This document shows positions 15,590 through 25,300 of a DNA stretch of 64,000 nucleotides, piece after piece. The notes under the pieces are model-generated. The model had not been told where the DNA came from, searched no databases, and saw nothing but the letters and a program-made list of their open reading frames with translations. The stretch spans positions 1,178,001 through 1,242,000 of the forward strand of contig NZ_VFMN01000001.1 of the NCBI RefSeq assembly GCF_006715055.1. Direction: 5' to 3'. Both the position numbers and the translations under genes were made by a program. How positions within the stretch are numbered: position 1 is the stretch's first letter; each line of letters begins with the position of its first letter. Origin of the DNA: Lapillicoccus jejuensis (lineage in GTDB: Bacteria; Actinomycetota; Actinomycetes; Actinomycetales; Dermatophilaceae).

Positions 15590-16534
15590 TCACCGGGCCC
15601 CGTCGGCCGGGGTCGAGGACGGTCCGAGGCCCCGTTCGGCGCGGGCCGGGGAACGGTCTCCGCGCACGCTCGCGACGAGGTCGAGGGCCCGCCGCGTGGC
15701 CCGGACGTCGTGGGTGCGGAAGACCGTCGCGCCGAGCCAGGCGGCGACGGCGGTGGCGGCGAGGCTGCCCTCGAGCCGCTCGTCGGCGGGCAGGTCGAGG
15801 GTCTCGCCGACGAAGTCCTTGCGCGAGATCGCCTGCAGCACGGGGTAACCCAGCGCGACGACGTCCGCGGTGTGCCGCAGGACCCGCAGCGAGTGCGCGG
15901 TCGTCTTCCCGAAGTCGAGGGTGGGGTCGACGAGCACCCGCTCCGGCGCGACCCCCGCCGCGACGGCCCGGGCCGCGCCGTCGGCGAGGGTCGCCACGAC
16001 GTCGCGCACGACGGCGAGCGGGTCGGGCCCGTACGTCGTGTCGACCGGGTCGGTGCGCGGCGGGAGACCACCGGTGTGCGAGACGACGTAGCCGGCGCCG
16101 GTGCGGGCGGCCACGTGGACCAGCTGCGGGTCGTGCCCGGCCCAGGTGTCGTTGACGAGGTCGAGCCCGACCTCGGCCGCCGCCGCGGCGACCTCGGCCC
16201 GCCAGGTGTCGAGGCTCAGCGCGAGGTGCGGGTGGGCGTCGCGGACCCACGCGAGGAACGGGACGACCCGCGCGATCTCCTCGTCGGGCGAGACCCGCTC
16301 GCCCTCCTGTCCGGCCCGCACCCCGCCGACGTCGACGAGGTCCGCGCCCTGCGCGACGGCCTCGTCGACGGCCCGCCGCGCCGAGTCGTCGTCGGCGTGC
16401 CGGTTGCCGGCGAAGAAGGAGTCCGTGGTGCGGTTGACGATCGCCATGACCGCGGGACGGGCCGCGTCGAACTCGCGTCCGCGCAGCACGAGGGGCGCCG
16501 GCCGCGGGAGCGACGGCGGGACGAGCTCAGCCAT
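15590..16534 (-). CDS. folP2: Dihydropteroate synthase-like protein, FolP2 type
   Basis: 314-residue TIM barrel of the DHPS family. The opening strand reads MAIVNRTTDSFF (DHPS usually MGIVNVTPDSF), and DTWRAEVA and LINDTWAG-like motifs follow. The pterin/pABA loop usually written GGESTRPG is GGVRAGQEGE here, as in mycobacterial FolP2, which lacks clear DHPS activity. ISRKDFVGETL and FRTHDV end the barrel. ATG 16534 is used; GTG 16561 would give a GTGA overlap with the preceding ABC gene and is equally possible. Role unknown; possibly pterin- or wall-related. I do not assign folate synthesis. Confidence 0.8.
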   Translation of the reverse strand: MAELVPPSLPRPAPLVLRGREFDAARPAVMAIVNRTTDSFFAGNRHADDDSARRAVDEAVAQGADLVDVGGVRAGQEGERVSPDEEIARVVPFLAWVRDAHPHLALSLDTWRAEVAAAAAEVGLDLVNDTWAGHDPQLVHVAARTGAGYVVSHTGGLPPRTDPVDTTYGPDPLAVVRDVVATLADGAARAVAAGVAPERVLVDPTLDFGKTTAHSLRVLRHTADVVALGYPVLQAISRKDFVGETLDLPADERLEGSLAATAVAAWLGATVFRTHDVRATRRALDLVASVRGDRSPARAERGLGPSSTPADGAR

Positions 16535-16557
16535 GGCGTCACTGTAGGCAGACGCCG

Positions 16558-18501
16558 TCACCCTTCGCCGGGCTGCTCCTCCCGCCCGTCCACCCCGGGT
16601 GCGACCGGGTGGGGGACCGCGTCGAGCAGGCGCTGGGTGTAGTCGTCACGCGGGTGCCGGATGACGTCGAGGGCGCGACCCTGCTCGACCACCCGGCCCT
16701 CGTGGAGCACGACGACCTCGTCCGCGATCATCCGCGCGCTGAGCAGGTCGTGGGTGATGTAGAGGATCCCCACCTCCGACTCACGCACGAGCGACGCGAG
16801 CAGCTCGAGCACCTCGGCGCGGATCGACACGTCGAGGCTGCTGACCGGCTCGTCGGCGACGATGAGCTCGGGCTGCACCGCGAGGGCGCGAGCGATGACG
16901 ACCCGCTGCCGCTGGCCCCCCGACAGCTCGTAGGGGTACCGGTTGGCGAACCGGTCCGACGGGGTCAGCGCCACCCGCTCGAGCAGTGCGTCGACGGCGC
17001 GGTCGAGCTCGGAGCCGCGCAGCCCGCGGTAGTTGTGCAGCGGCCGGGCGAGCGCGTGCCGCAACGTCTTCGCCGGGTTGAGCGACGAGTAGGGGTCCTG
17101 GAAGACGAGCTGGACGTGCGAGCGGTAGTCGCGCAGCGCGCGGCCGCGGTACGACGTCACCTCACGATCGCCCCCGGTGCCGGCGCCGCCGGTCCCCGCG
17201 CCGTGGAACACGACCCGCCCGGAGGTCGGGCGCTCGACGCCGGTGATCATCCGGCCGAGTGTCGTCTTGCCGCTGCCGGACTGGCCGACGAGCGCGGTGA
17301 CCTCACCGCGGCGCAGGACGAAGCTCGCCTCCTGCACCGCCGTGGTCCGGTCGACCCGGAAGCCGCGCCGCCGCTCGAAGACCTTGGTGACGTCCTCGAC
17401 CGTGACGAGCGGCGGCCGGGCCTCCACCCGCTCCACGCTCTCGGCCGTCTTGACGAACTGCGGGCCGGCGAAGCCACGGACCCGCTCGCCCGCCTCGTCG
17501 GCGCCCTCCCCACCCCGTCGCTGCAGGACGGCCACGTGGCAGGCGACCCGGCCGCCGTCGAGATCCTCCAGCGTCGGCTCGACGCTCGTGCACCGGGCGA
17601 TCCGCTCGGGGCAGCGCGGCGCGAACGCGCAGCCGACCACCGGCCGGCTGAGGTCCGGCGGGCGCCCGGGGACGTAGGTGATCCGCACGGTCTCGGCGCG
17701 CGGGTCGCCGTACGAGCCGAGCAGGCCCTTGGTGTAAGGGTGCAGCGGGTCGCGCAGGAGGTCGGCGGCCGTCTGCTCCTCGACGACGCTGCCGCCGTAC
17801 ATGACGAGGATGCGGTCGCTGAGGTCGAGGACGGTGCCGATGTCGTGGCTGATGAACAGGACGGCGAAGCCCTGCTCGGCCTGCAGCCGCCGGACCGCGG
17901 CGAGGATCTCGTGCTGGACGACGACGTCGAGCCCGGTCGTCGGCTCGTCGAGCAGGACCAGCCGCGGCTCGTCGGCGAGGGCCAGCGCGAGGTTGACGCG
18001 CTGCTTCATCCCGCCGGACAGCTCGTGCGGGTAGGCCGACATGAAGCGCGGGTCGATGCGCACCATCTCGAAGAGCTCGCGCACGCGGGCGGTGACCGCC
18101 TCACCGCGCCGGTCGCTGTGCAGCTCGATGACGTCACGGAACTGGTCCTCGACGCGGGCGACGGGGTTGAGCGCGTTCATGCTGCTCTGGAAGACGGTGG
18201 AGATGTCCTTCCAGCGCAGCGGGCGCAGCGCGTCCTCGTCGAGGTCGGTGATGTCGCGGCCGTCGAAGACGATCCGGCCGCCGCTGATCCGGCCCGGCCG
18301 CTCGAGCAGCCGCAGCAGCGCGGTGCCGAGCGTCGTCTTGCCGGAGCCGGACTCGCCGATGACGCCGACGAACTCACCCTCGCGCAGCGAGAAGGAGACG
18401 TCGCGGACGGCGTCGACGGCGTGGCCGCGTCGCGGCTCGTAGCGGACGTGGAGCTCCTGCACCTCGAGCAGGGTCGATCGGTCGGTGAGCACGTCGGTCA
18501 C
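16558..18501 (-). CDS. ABC importer ATP-binding protein with two fused ATPase domains (DppD-DppF type)
   Basis: 647 residues, two complete ATPases in one chain. NBD1 (about 10-320) has Walker A GESGSGKTT, signature LSGGMKQRV, Walker B LVLLDEPTTGLD and a C-terminal oligo_HPY extension with the Cys cluster GCAFAPRCPERIARC. NBD2 (about 365-640) has GQSGSGKTT, LSGGQRQRVVIARAL and LIVADEPVSSLD. It energises uptake through the two permeases encoded upstream; one base separates it from the DppC-type gene. The class carries peptides, nickel or oligosaccharides. Divergence from a GH94/GH3/GH35 operon favours a sugar substrate (inference). Confidence 0.92.
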   Translation of the reverse strand: MTDVLTDRSTLLEVQELHVRYEPRRGHAVDAVRDVSFSLREGEFVGVIGESGSGKTTLGTALLRLLERPGRISGGRIVFDGRDITDLDEDALRPLRWKDISTVFQSSMNALNPVARVEDQFRDVIELHSDRRGEAVTARVRELFEMVRIDPRFMSAYPHELSGGMKQRVNLALALADEPRLVLLDEPTTGLDVVVQHEILAAVRRLQAEQGFAVLFISHDIGTVLDLSDRILVMYGGSVVEEQTAADLLRDPLHPYTKGLLGSYGDPRAETVRITYVPGRPPDLSRPVVGCAFAPRCPERIARCTSVEPTLEDLDGGRVACHVAVLQRRGGEGADEAGERVRGFAGPQFVKTAESVERVEARPPLVTVEDVTKVFERRRGFRVDRTTAVQEASFVLRRGEVTALVGQSGSGKTTLGRMITGVERPTSGRVVFHGAGTGGAGTGGDREVTSYRGRALRDYRSHVQLVFQDPYSSLNPAKTLRHALARPLHNYRGLRGSELDRAVDALLERVALTPSDRFANRYPYELSGGQRQRVVIARALAVQPELIVADEPVSSLDVSIRAEVLELLASLVRESEVGILYITHDLLSARMIADEVVVLHEGRVVEQGRALDVIRHPRDDYTQRLLDAVPHPVAPGVDGREEQPGEG

Positions 18502-18502
18502 G

Positions 18503-19426
18503 TCAGTCCTCCCTCAGGTGCGGGTTGCTCAGCAGGTCGACCCCGAAGTTGACGAAGGTCATGGCGGTGATGAGCACGGCCAGCGCGAGTCCCGGCGCGA
18601 AGACCCACAGCAGCAGGCCCTGGGCGATCGCCCCCTGGGCGTTGGACTGGTAGAGCATCGTGCCCCACGACACGGCGTCGGAGTTGCCGAGGCCGAGCAC
18701 CGCCAGCCCGGCCTCCGCCCCGATGGCCCCGGTGGCCGAGGCGACGAAGCTCGCCGCGACCAGCGACGTCATGTTGGGCATGATCTCGCTGAAGACGATC
18801 CGCCAGGTGCCTTCCCCGGAGAACTTGGCCGCGGTGACGAAGTCGCGGTTGCGCAGGGTGATGATCTGCGCCCGCTTGGCGCGTGCCGCACCGGCCCACG
18901 AGGTGATGGCGATGACGCCGACGATGAGGCCGATGCCGCGCACGTCGGAGTAGGCGACGAGGGTGATGATGAGCGGCAGGGCCGGCACGACGAGCGCGAC
19001 GTTGGTGACGAAGGACAGCGCGTCGTCGACCCACGTCCCCTCGGCGTAGCCGGACACCATCCCGATGACGAGCGCGATGACGGTGGCCAGCAGCCCGCCG
19101 AACAGGCCGACCAGCAACGAGGTCCGGGTGCCGTAGACGAGCTGGGAGAAGATGTCCTGACCCGTCGTCGTCGTGCCGAACCAGTTGGTGGCACTGGGGT
19201 CCGCCAGCGGCGCGAAGGTCGAGTCGTTCGGGTCGTGCGGCGCGATGAGCGGCGCGAGGACCGCGACGAGGACGTAGACCGCGAGGACGACGATGCCGAC
19301 GCGCGCCTTGCGGCTGGACCAGACGACCTCGTACCAGCGCTCGGGGCGGGCGACCTCGGGGACGTCCTGCGTGGTGGGCACGGGGGTGCCGTCCGACATC
19401 GCCCCGGTGGTGGTGACGGCGCTCAT
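18503..19426 (-). CDS. ABC importer permease, DppC type
   Basis: 307 residues. A cytoplasmic N-terminus of about 35 residues and helix 1 (GIVVLAVYVLVAVLAPLI) are followed by the DppC-typical DPSATNWFGTTTTGQDIFSQ region and five more helices. The EAA coupling loop reads FVTAAKFSGEGTWRIVFSEI. The ATG at 19426 overlaps the DppB stop by 4 nt (ATGA). It forms the channel with the DppB-type protein. Confidence 0.93.
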   Translation of the reverse strand: MSAVTTTGAMSDGTPVPTTQDVPEVARPERWYEVVWSSRKARVGIVVLAVYVLVAVLAPLIAPHDPNDSTFAPLADPSATNWFGTTTTGQDIFSQLVYGTRTSLLVGLFGGLLATVIALVIGMVSGYAEGTWVDDALSFVTNVALVVPALPLIITLVAYSDVRGIGLIVGVIAITSWAGAARAKRAQIITLRNRDFVTAAKFSGEGTWRIVFSEIMPNMTSLVAASFVASATGAIGAEAGLAVLGLGNSDAVSWGTMLYQSNAQGAIAQGLLLWVFAPGLALAVLITAMTFVNFGVDLLSNPHLRED

Positions 19427-20412
19427 GCCTGGGCCCTCCTGGCGCGCGGGTCGAGGACGCCGTACAGGAGGTCCGCGACGAGGTTGGCGAGCAGGACGCC
19501 GGTGGTGGTGAGCAGCAGCAGCGCCTGCAGCAAGGGGTAGTCCTTGTTCTGCACGGCCTCGCCCATGAGGCGACCGAGGCCGGGGTAGTCGAAGGCGGTC
19601 TCGACGAGGATCGCCCCGCCGAGCACACCGCCGAGGGCGAGCGCGAACCCGGTCACGCTCGGGAGCAACGCGTTCCGCGCCGCGTAGCGCAGGGCGACCA
19701 CCCGGTCGGGCAGGCCCTTGGCGCGGGCGAGGCGGATGTAGTCCTCGCCGAGGTTCATCACCATCGTGTTGCGCATGCCGAGCACCCACCCGATCGGGGT
19801 GACGATGAGCAGCGCGACGGCCGGCAGCACGGTGTGCTCGAACGACTCCTTGAGGAAGAGCCAGTTCCAGCCCGGGGTCGCGCCGGCGTACCCGCCGGAC
19901 GTGGGGAAGATGCCCGTCGCGTAGCCGAGCACGTAGAGCAGCAGCAGCGCGATCCAGAACGGCTGGAGCGTGCCGAGGAAGGTCGAGCCGAGGGTGACGA
20001 CGGTGTCGAAGCGGCTGTTGCGCCGCCACGCCGCGAACGCCCCGAGCGTGACGCCGACGAGGAAGGACAGCACCTGCGTGGCCGTGACGAGGACCAGCGT
20101 CCACCAGATGCCCTGGCCGATGACGGCCGTCACCGAGTAGGGGTAGTAGGTGTAGGACAGGCCCAGGTCGCCGTGCAGGAGCTGGCCGAGGTAGCCGACG
20201 TACTGGCTCCACAGCGAGCCGTCCGGGGCACCGAGCATCGCGCGGATCGCCTTGACCTGGGCCGGGTCCAGTGCCGCGTCGCGGCCGGCGAGCCGCTGGA
20301 CGAGCTTGGTCGCCGGGTCGCCGGGCTGCAGCCGCGGGATGAGGAAGTTGAGCGTGACGACCGCCCACAGGGTGAGCAGGAAGAAGCCGATCTTGCGGAC
20401 GTAGTACCTCAT
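19423..20412 (-). CDS. ABC importer permease, DppB type
   Basis: 329 residues with six predicted helices, an N-terminal helix with the usual FLIPRLQPGDP motif after it, and an EAA loop around RLARAKGLPDRVVALRYAARN. ATG 20412, 4 nt after the binding-protein gene stop. Second permease of the importer; order is binding protein, DppB, DppC, fused ATPase. Confidence 0.93.
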   Translation of the reverse strand: MRYYVRKIGFFLLTLWAVVTLNFLIPRLQPGDPATKLVQRLAGRDAALDPAQVKAIRAMLGAPDGSLWSQYVGYLGQLLHGDLGLSYTYYPYSVTAVIGQGIWWTLVLVTATQVLSFLVGVTLGAFAAWRRNSRFDTVVTLGSTFLGTLQPFWIALLLLYVLGYATGIFPTSGGYAGATPGWNWLFLKESFEHTVLPAVALLIVTPIGWVLGMRNTMVMNLGEDYIRLARAKGLPDRVVALRYAARNALLPSVTGFALALGGVLGGAILVETAFDYPGLGRLMGEAVQNKDYPLLQALLLLTTTGVLLANLVADLLYGVLDPRARRAQA

Positions 20413-20416
20413 CGCG

Positions 20417-22126
20417 TCACCGGGCCGGGGTGAGGTGGGTGAGGATGAGCAGCTTGTCGTCCGACGGGTTGGCGTACGGGTTCTGCTCGCTGGGCCAGCC
20501 CTGCGCCTTGTCGGTGCGGTAGAGGATCCGCGAGGGCGCGTAGATGAGCGGAGTCACCGGGTACTGCGTGAGCATCGTGTCGACGAGCCGGCCGGCGAGG
20601 GTGGTCTGCTGCGACCGGGCGGCGGTCTTGTCGAGGTCGGCGACGACCGCGTCCGTGGCCGGGTCGTCCCACCGCTGCACGTTGGGGAAGATGTCGGTCT
20701 TGGTGGGGATCTGGCTGCTGACCAGCTTGGCGCCGAGGCCGCGGGCGACGTCGCAGCCGCCGTAGAGGAACTCGAACATCATCTGGAAGTCGCCCGTCTT
20801 CTTGGCCTGGTCGACCGAGTCCGGGGCGGTCGCGGTGACCTGGGTCCGGACGCCGATCCTGTTCAGACCCGCGGCGACGACGTCGGCCATCGCCTGGTAG
20901 TCGATGAACCCGGCCTGGACCGTGAAGGTCACCGCCAGCGGCGAGCCGTCGGGCTCGGTCCGGTAGCCGTCGCTCCCCTTCCGGTAGCCGGCGGCGTCGA
21001 GCAGCGAGCCGGCCTTGGCGACGTCGTACGGGAGCGGGGCGGAGGCGGCCCGGTCGCGGCTGGGCAGCAGCGAGGACTGGTAAGGCAGCTTGAGCCCGGT
21101 CTGGCTGGCGGGCTGCATGATCCCGTACGTCGCCTTGAGCGACATCGCGTCCTTGTCCATGGCGTAGGAGATCGCCTCGCGGAACCTCTCGTCCGAGAAG
21201 GGCCTCTTCTGCGTGTTGGTCGTCAGGACGGTCGAGCCGTTCGGCGCGTACCAGAACTTGTTGGTGCGCGGGTCGGCGCCGACGAAGGTCTTCTGCGGGT
21301 TGGGGATCTCGCCCCAGTAGGCGTCGAGCTGGCCGGCGCGCAGCTTGAGGGCGGCCGACGGGGCGTCGTACGTGCCCTCGAGGACGATCTTGGCGACCTT
21401 GATCTTGTCGGCCTGCCAGTAGTCGGGGTTGCGCTTCAGGGTGAGCCGGCGCCCGTTGTAGGAGTCGACGAGGAAGGAGCCGGTGCCGACCGGGCTCTTG
21501 TCGATGTACTTCGTCGGGTCGCCGACCTTGCCGTAGACGTGCTCGGGGAGGATCGGCGTCTTGATGATCCCCTCGTACTTGCCGACCGCCGGGCCCGAGA
21601 ACGTGAGGACGACCTGGTCGCCCTTCGCGACGACCGAGGACGCCTTGGCGCCGAAGGTGTCGTTCCAGACGCCGGCCTTGTCCGCGGCCTGGTACTGCTT
21701 GCCGAGGTTGAAGGTGAAGGCGACGTCCTGCGCGGTGAACGGCTGCCCGTCCGACCAGCGCACCCCCGGGCGGATGTCGAAGGTCAGCGTCGTCGCGCCG
21801 GTCCACGTCGCCTTGGTCGCGAGCCACGGGGTCTCCGTGCACGACAGGTTGTTGCGCACGATGAGCGGCTCGTAGAAGAACGGCGTCTGGACCAGCGGCT
21901 TGGCCGCCAGCGGGTTGTAGTTCGCCAGCCCGCCCACCGAGTTGTCCGCCTCGGCCGGGAAGGTGAGGACGGGGATGACGTTGCCCCCCACGCCGCTCAC
22001 GCCGGTGCCCGACACCGAGGTGTCGCGCCACCCGCCGCAGGCGGCCAGCCCGGTCGCCAGCCCGGTGGCCAGCACGGCCGAGAGCAGGGCCCTGCCCGGC
22101 CGGGGCAGACCTCGTCGTCGCGTCAT
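20417..22126 (-). CDS. ABC importer substrate-binding lipoprotein, family 5 (SBP_bac_5)
   Basis: 569-residue lipoprotein. The signal peptide ends in the lipobox LAAC. The mature protein shows the SBP_bac_5 landmarks IRPGVRWSDGQPFTAQDVAFTF, PVGTGSFLV, LKRNPDYW and FREAISYAMDK. ATG 22126 has AAGGAG at 5-nt spacing; the GTG one codon up does not. This family binds peptides, nickel, opines and, in several bacteria, beta-linked oligosaccharides. Divergent from the GH94 phosphorylase across a 201-bp region with an inverted repeat over its likely -35, so the sugar role is the best guess. Confidence 0.92.
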   Translation of the reverse strand: MTRRRGLPRPGRALLSAVLATGLATGLAACGGWRDTSVSGTGVSGVGGNVIPVLTFPAEADNSVGGLANYNPLAAKPLVQTPFFYEPLIVRNNLSCTETPWLATKATWTGATTLTFDIRPGVRWSDGQPFTAQDVAFTFNLGKQYQAADKAGVWNDTFGAKASSVVAKGDQVVLTFSGPAVGKYEGIIKTPILPEHVYGKVGDPTKYIDKSPVGTGSFLVDSYNGRRLTLKRNPDYWQADKIKVAKIVLEGTYDAPSAALKLRAGQLDAYWGEIPNPQKTFVGADPRTNKFWYAPNGSTVLTTNTQKRPFSDERFREAISYAMDKDAMSLKATYGIMQPASQTGLKLPYQSSLLPSRDRAASAPLPYDVAKAGSLLDAAGYRKGSDGYRTEPDGSPLAVTFTVQAGFIDYQAMADVVAAGLNRIGVRTQVTATAPDSVDQAKKTGDFQMMFEFLYGGCDVARGLGAKLVSSQIPTKTDIFPNVQRWDDPATDAVVADLDKTAARSQQTTLAGRLVDTMLTQYPVTPLIYAPSRILYRTDKAQGWPSEQNPYANPSDDKLLILTHLTPAR

Positions 22127-22241
22127 CACCGCTCCTTCGCGGTTCGGGGCACGGCTCGTGCCGTCGGTCCGGATGCCGGAGCCGGGACGCCCCAGGGCGC
22201 TCGCGGACGGCTCCGTCCTGGATCAGTCCTACCCCAGTCCG

Positions 22242-22258
22242 GTCTCGTTTGTCGAGAC
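22242..22258. promoter_or_regulatory. Inverted repeat GTCTCG-N5-CGAGAC, candidate operator of the divergent sugar locus
   Basis: Perfect 6-bp arms (22242-22247 and 22253-22258) around a 5-bp AT-rich spacer, in the only intergenic space between the importer operon and the glycosidase operon. On the minus strand a weak -35 (TCGACA) inside the repeat and TAGGAC 18 bp on could form the importer promoter, so a bound repressor would block it. No regulator gene is adjacent. Confidence 0.5.
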
Positions 22259-22290
22259 GCATGACGTCCCCCTGAAGGAGCTGGGGAGGG

Positions 22291-22327
22291 TTGGTCCGGT
22301 CCGCGGGGGTGTGGTTGTCTGGACGGC
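22291..22327 (+). promoter_or_regulatory. Possible leaderless promoter of the GH94-GH3-GH35 operon
   Basis: TTGGTC (22291-22296), 18-bp spacer, TTGTCT (22315-22320), then 7 nt to the GTG at 22328. The 7-nt spacing equals that of other leaderless genes here, and no Shine-Dalgarno is positioned for this GTG. The -10 lacks the usual A at position 2, so confidence is low. Confidence 0.35.
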
Positions 22328-25300
22328 GTGAGCCGGTCGACGACGACGTACGCACCCTCCGCGGACACCCTGACGTGGGCGAATCCCGTTGGCGTGCAAC
22401 TGGTCTGTACGCGATCGGGGTCACCTCTCGCCCTGCGGTACGGCGACCTGGACCTCCTGCAGCTGCCCGCCTCCGAGCTCGAGGACGGGCTGGTCCGTCT
22501 CGTGCTCCGAGTCCGCGGAGTGGGACGCGACGGCACCCCGACGGGTGAGCGGCGGCTCGTCCCGCTCGTCGGGCAGCACGCCCCCGCCCGGGTCGTCCCG
22601 GGCCCCCACGGGCCGGTGGCCGCGGGCACGGACGGTGGGCTGTCCTTCCGCGCCGTCCTGCGCCCGGCCGTCGCCGTCGCGGGGTGGGTGTGGCACGTCG
22701 AGGTGACCAACGTCGGCGACGAGACCGTCGAGGTCGACGTCGTCCACACCCACGACGTCGCGCTCGCCCCGCACGGGGCGGTCCGCTCCAGCGAGGCCTA
22801 CGTCAGCCAGTACCTCGACCTCACCCCGGTGGCCGTCCCGGGGCACGGCACCGCGGTGGCGGTGCGCCAGAACATGCCCGGGGAGCGGCAGCCGTGGGCG
22901 CTGCTCGGTGGCCTCGGCCGGGTCGTCGCGTGGTCGACCGACGCGCGCCAGCTCGCCGGCGACGGCGCGGGCGGCCTGCCCGGGCTGGCCCACGACCTGC
23001 CGTCGACCCGCCTGCAGCACGAGCACACCCTCGTCGGGCTGCAGAGCGAGGCGGTGCGGCTCGCCCCCGGGGACCGCACCCGCACGGGCTTCTTCGGCCT
23101 CGTCCGCGACGACCACGCGCAGGCCAGCGGCCCGGCGGACGCGGACCGCGCGCGGGTGGTCCTCGACGACCCGGCCGCGGCGCTCGTCGAGCTCGACGAG
23201 CCCGGCGACCTCGACGAGGGCGTCGGGGGCGCCGTCGTCCGCTCGGCGTTCACGCTCGCCGACGACCTCGCCTGCCGGGTCCTGGGCGACGACGAGCTGG
23301 TGACGCTGACCGGGGTCCCCCGCGAGCGGTGGGCGCAGGTGGAGACCGGGCCCGACGGCGCGCTGTGGTCGGCCTTCCTCGAGGACGGCGCCCACCTGGT
23401 CACCGCGGCCAAGGAGTCGGCCGTCCTGCGCCCGCACGGCCACGTGCTGCGCACCGGCAGCCACCTCGTGCCCGACGAGCGCGGCGTCACCTCCACGGTG
23501 TGGCTGGCGGGCGGGTTCGCGGGCCAGGTGACCCAGGGCCACGTCGCCCTCGGCTCGGTGCTGTCGCTGCGACGGACCCACCTCGGCCTCCAGCAGGCCA
23601 GCGGTCTGCGGATCCTGCTGCGGGAGGACGGTCGCGGCGACGAGCCGTCGTCCTGGCGGCTGCTCGGCCGCCCGTCGGCGTGGGTCGTCGAGCCCGGACG
23701 CTGCCGCTGGTTCTACGCGGTGGAGCAGGCGCCCGGCCGGCCGGGGCCCGTCGTCGAGGTCGCCACGACCGCACCCACCGACCGGCACGAGCTCGAGGTC
23801 GACGTCGTGGTGCACGGCGGGGCGTCGTACGTCGTCCGCGCGGCGCTGCACGTCGCCCTGGGCGGCGACGACGGCGCGACGCCCGTCGACCTGCCGGTCG
23901 AGCACCGTGTCGGTGGTCTCGTGGTCCGCCCCCCGGCGGGCAGCGACACCGCCGCGCGCTACCCGGGCGGCCGGGTCGAGCTGGCCTGGACGGGGGCGGT
24001 CGAGGTCGGCGACGACGGCACGCTGCTCGAGGACGGGCGCTCGGTCGGTCTGCCGTGGGTCACCCTCACCACCGCGCCCACCGACCGCTGGCGCCTCACC
24101 CTGCGACCGCACCTGGTCGCCGACGACGCCGCCGCCGACGACCTCACCCACGCCCAGGACCTCCCGGCCGGCCCGCAGACGGGCGACGCGTGGGCGCGGC
24201 GGGCGGCCGCCCTCGTCCTCGACCCGCCCGCCGGCGAGGCGGGCGAGGAGGTGACGCGGCTCCAGCGGGTGCTGCCGTGGTTCGCCCACGACGCCCTCGT
24301 GCACTACCTCTCCCCCCGCGGGCTCGAGCAGTACACCGGCGGCGGGTGGGGTACCCGCGACGTGTGCCAGGGACCGGTGGGGCTGCTCGCCGGGCTCGGC
24401 GAGGCGGACGCCCTCGTCGACGTCGCCCGCCGGGTCCTCGCCGCGCAGAACGCCCGTGGCGACTGGCCGCAGGCCTTCGACTTCCTCGCGCGGCACAAGT
24501 CCTTCGGGCAGTGGGACAGCCACGGCGACGTCGTCTACTGGCCGCTGCTCGCCCTCGCCGACGTCCTCGAGGTGACCGGGGAGCGCGCGCTGCTGCGCGA
24601 GCGGCTCCCCTTCACCGGCGACGGCGGTTGGACCGAGCCGGCGGAGGTGCTCGAGCACGTCCGGCGCGCGCTCGACCTCGTCGAGGGCACCTTCGTGCCC
24701 GGCACCCACCTGCCGCGCTACGGCCACGGGGACTGGAACGACTCGCTGCAGCCCGTCGACGCCGACCTGGCCCGCCACCTCGTGTCCACGTGGACCGTCG
24801 TGCTCCAGGCGCAGGCCCTGCTGGCGCTCGAGGCCGCCCTGCTCGACCGCGGTCACGAGAGCGACCCGCCGGTCCTGGCCCTCGCCGCCCGCTGCCGGGA
24901 GGTCGCCGACGCCGGGGTCCGCGACCTGCGCACGCACCTCGCGCCCGACGGGGTCCTCGCCGGCTACGGCGTCTTCGACGACGACGGCCGGCTGCAGGGC
25001 CACCTGGTGCACCCGCGCGACACCCGCACCGGGCTGACCTACAGCGTGCTGCCGATGATCCACGCCGTGACCGGCGACGTGCTCACGGCCGGCGAGGCGC
25101 GCCGGCACCTCGCCCTCGTGGCGAAGCACCTCACCGGCCCCGACGGCACCCGGCTCTTCGATCGGCCGGTGGCCTACCGTGGTGGGCCCATGGAGGTCTT
25201 CCAGCGGGCCGAGGCCAGCACCTTCTTCGGCCGCGAGATCGGGATCATGTACACCCACGCCCACCTGCGGCACGCGGAGGCGCTGGCCCGGGTCGGCGAC

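Noticed and set aside
16558-22126. Nickel or dipeptide transporter by default
   Set aside because: The family alone cannot decide; divergence from three glycosidases makes an oligosaccharide substrate more likely, so the peptide/nickel name was not used.
22261-22275. Four-codon upstream ORF before the GH94 gene
   Set aside because: ATG ACG TCC CCC TGA has no ribosome site, and the predicted transcript start is downstream of it.
22421-25273. 950-codon open frame antisense to the GH94 gene
   Set aside because: High-GC DNA leaves the antisense frame open; its translation is low-complexity Arg/Gly/Val with no motif, whereas the plus frame has GH94 signatures.
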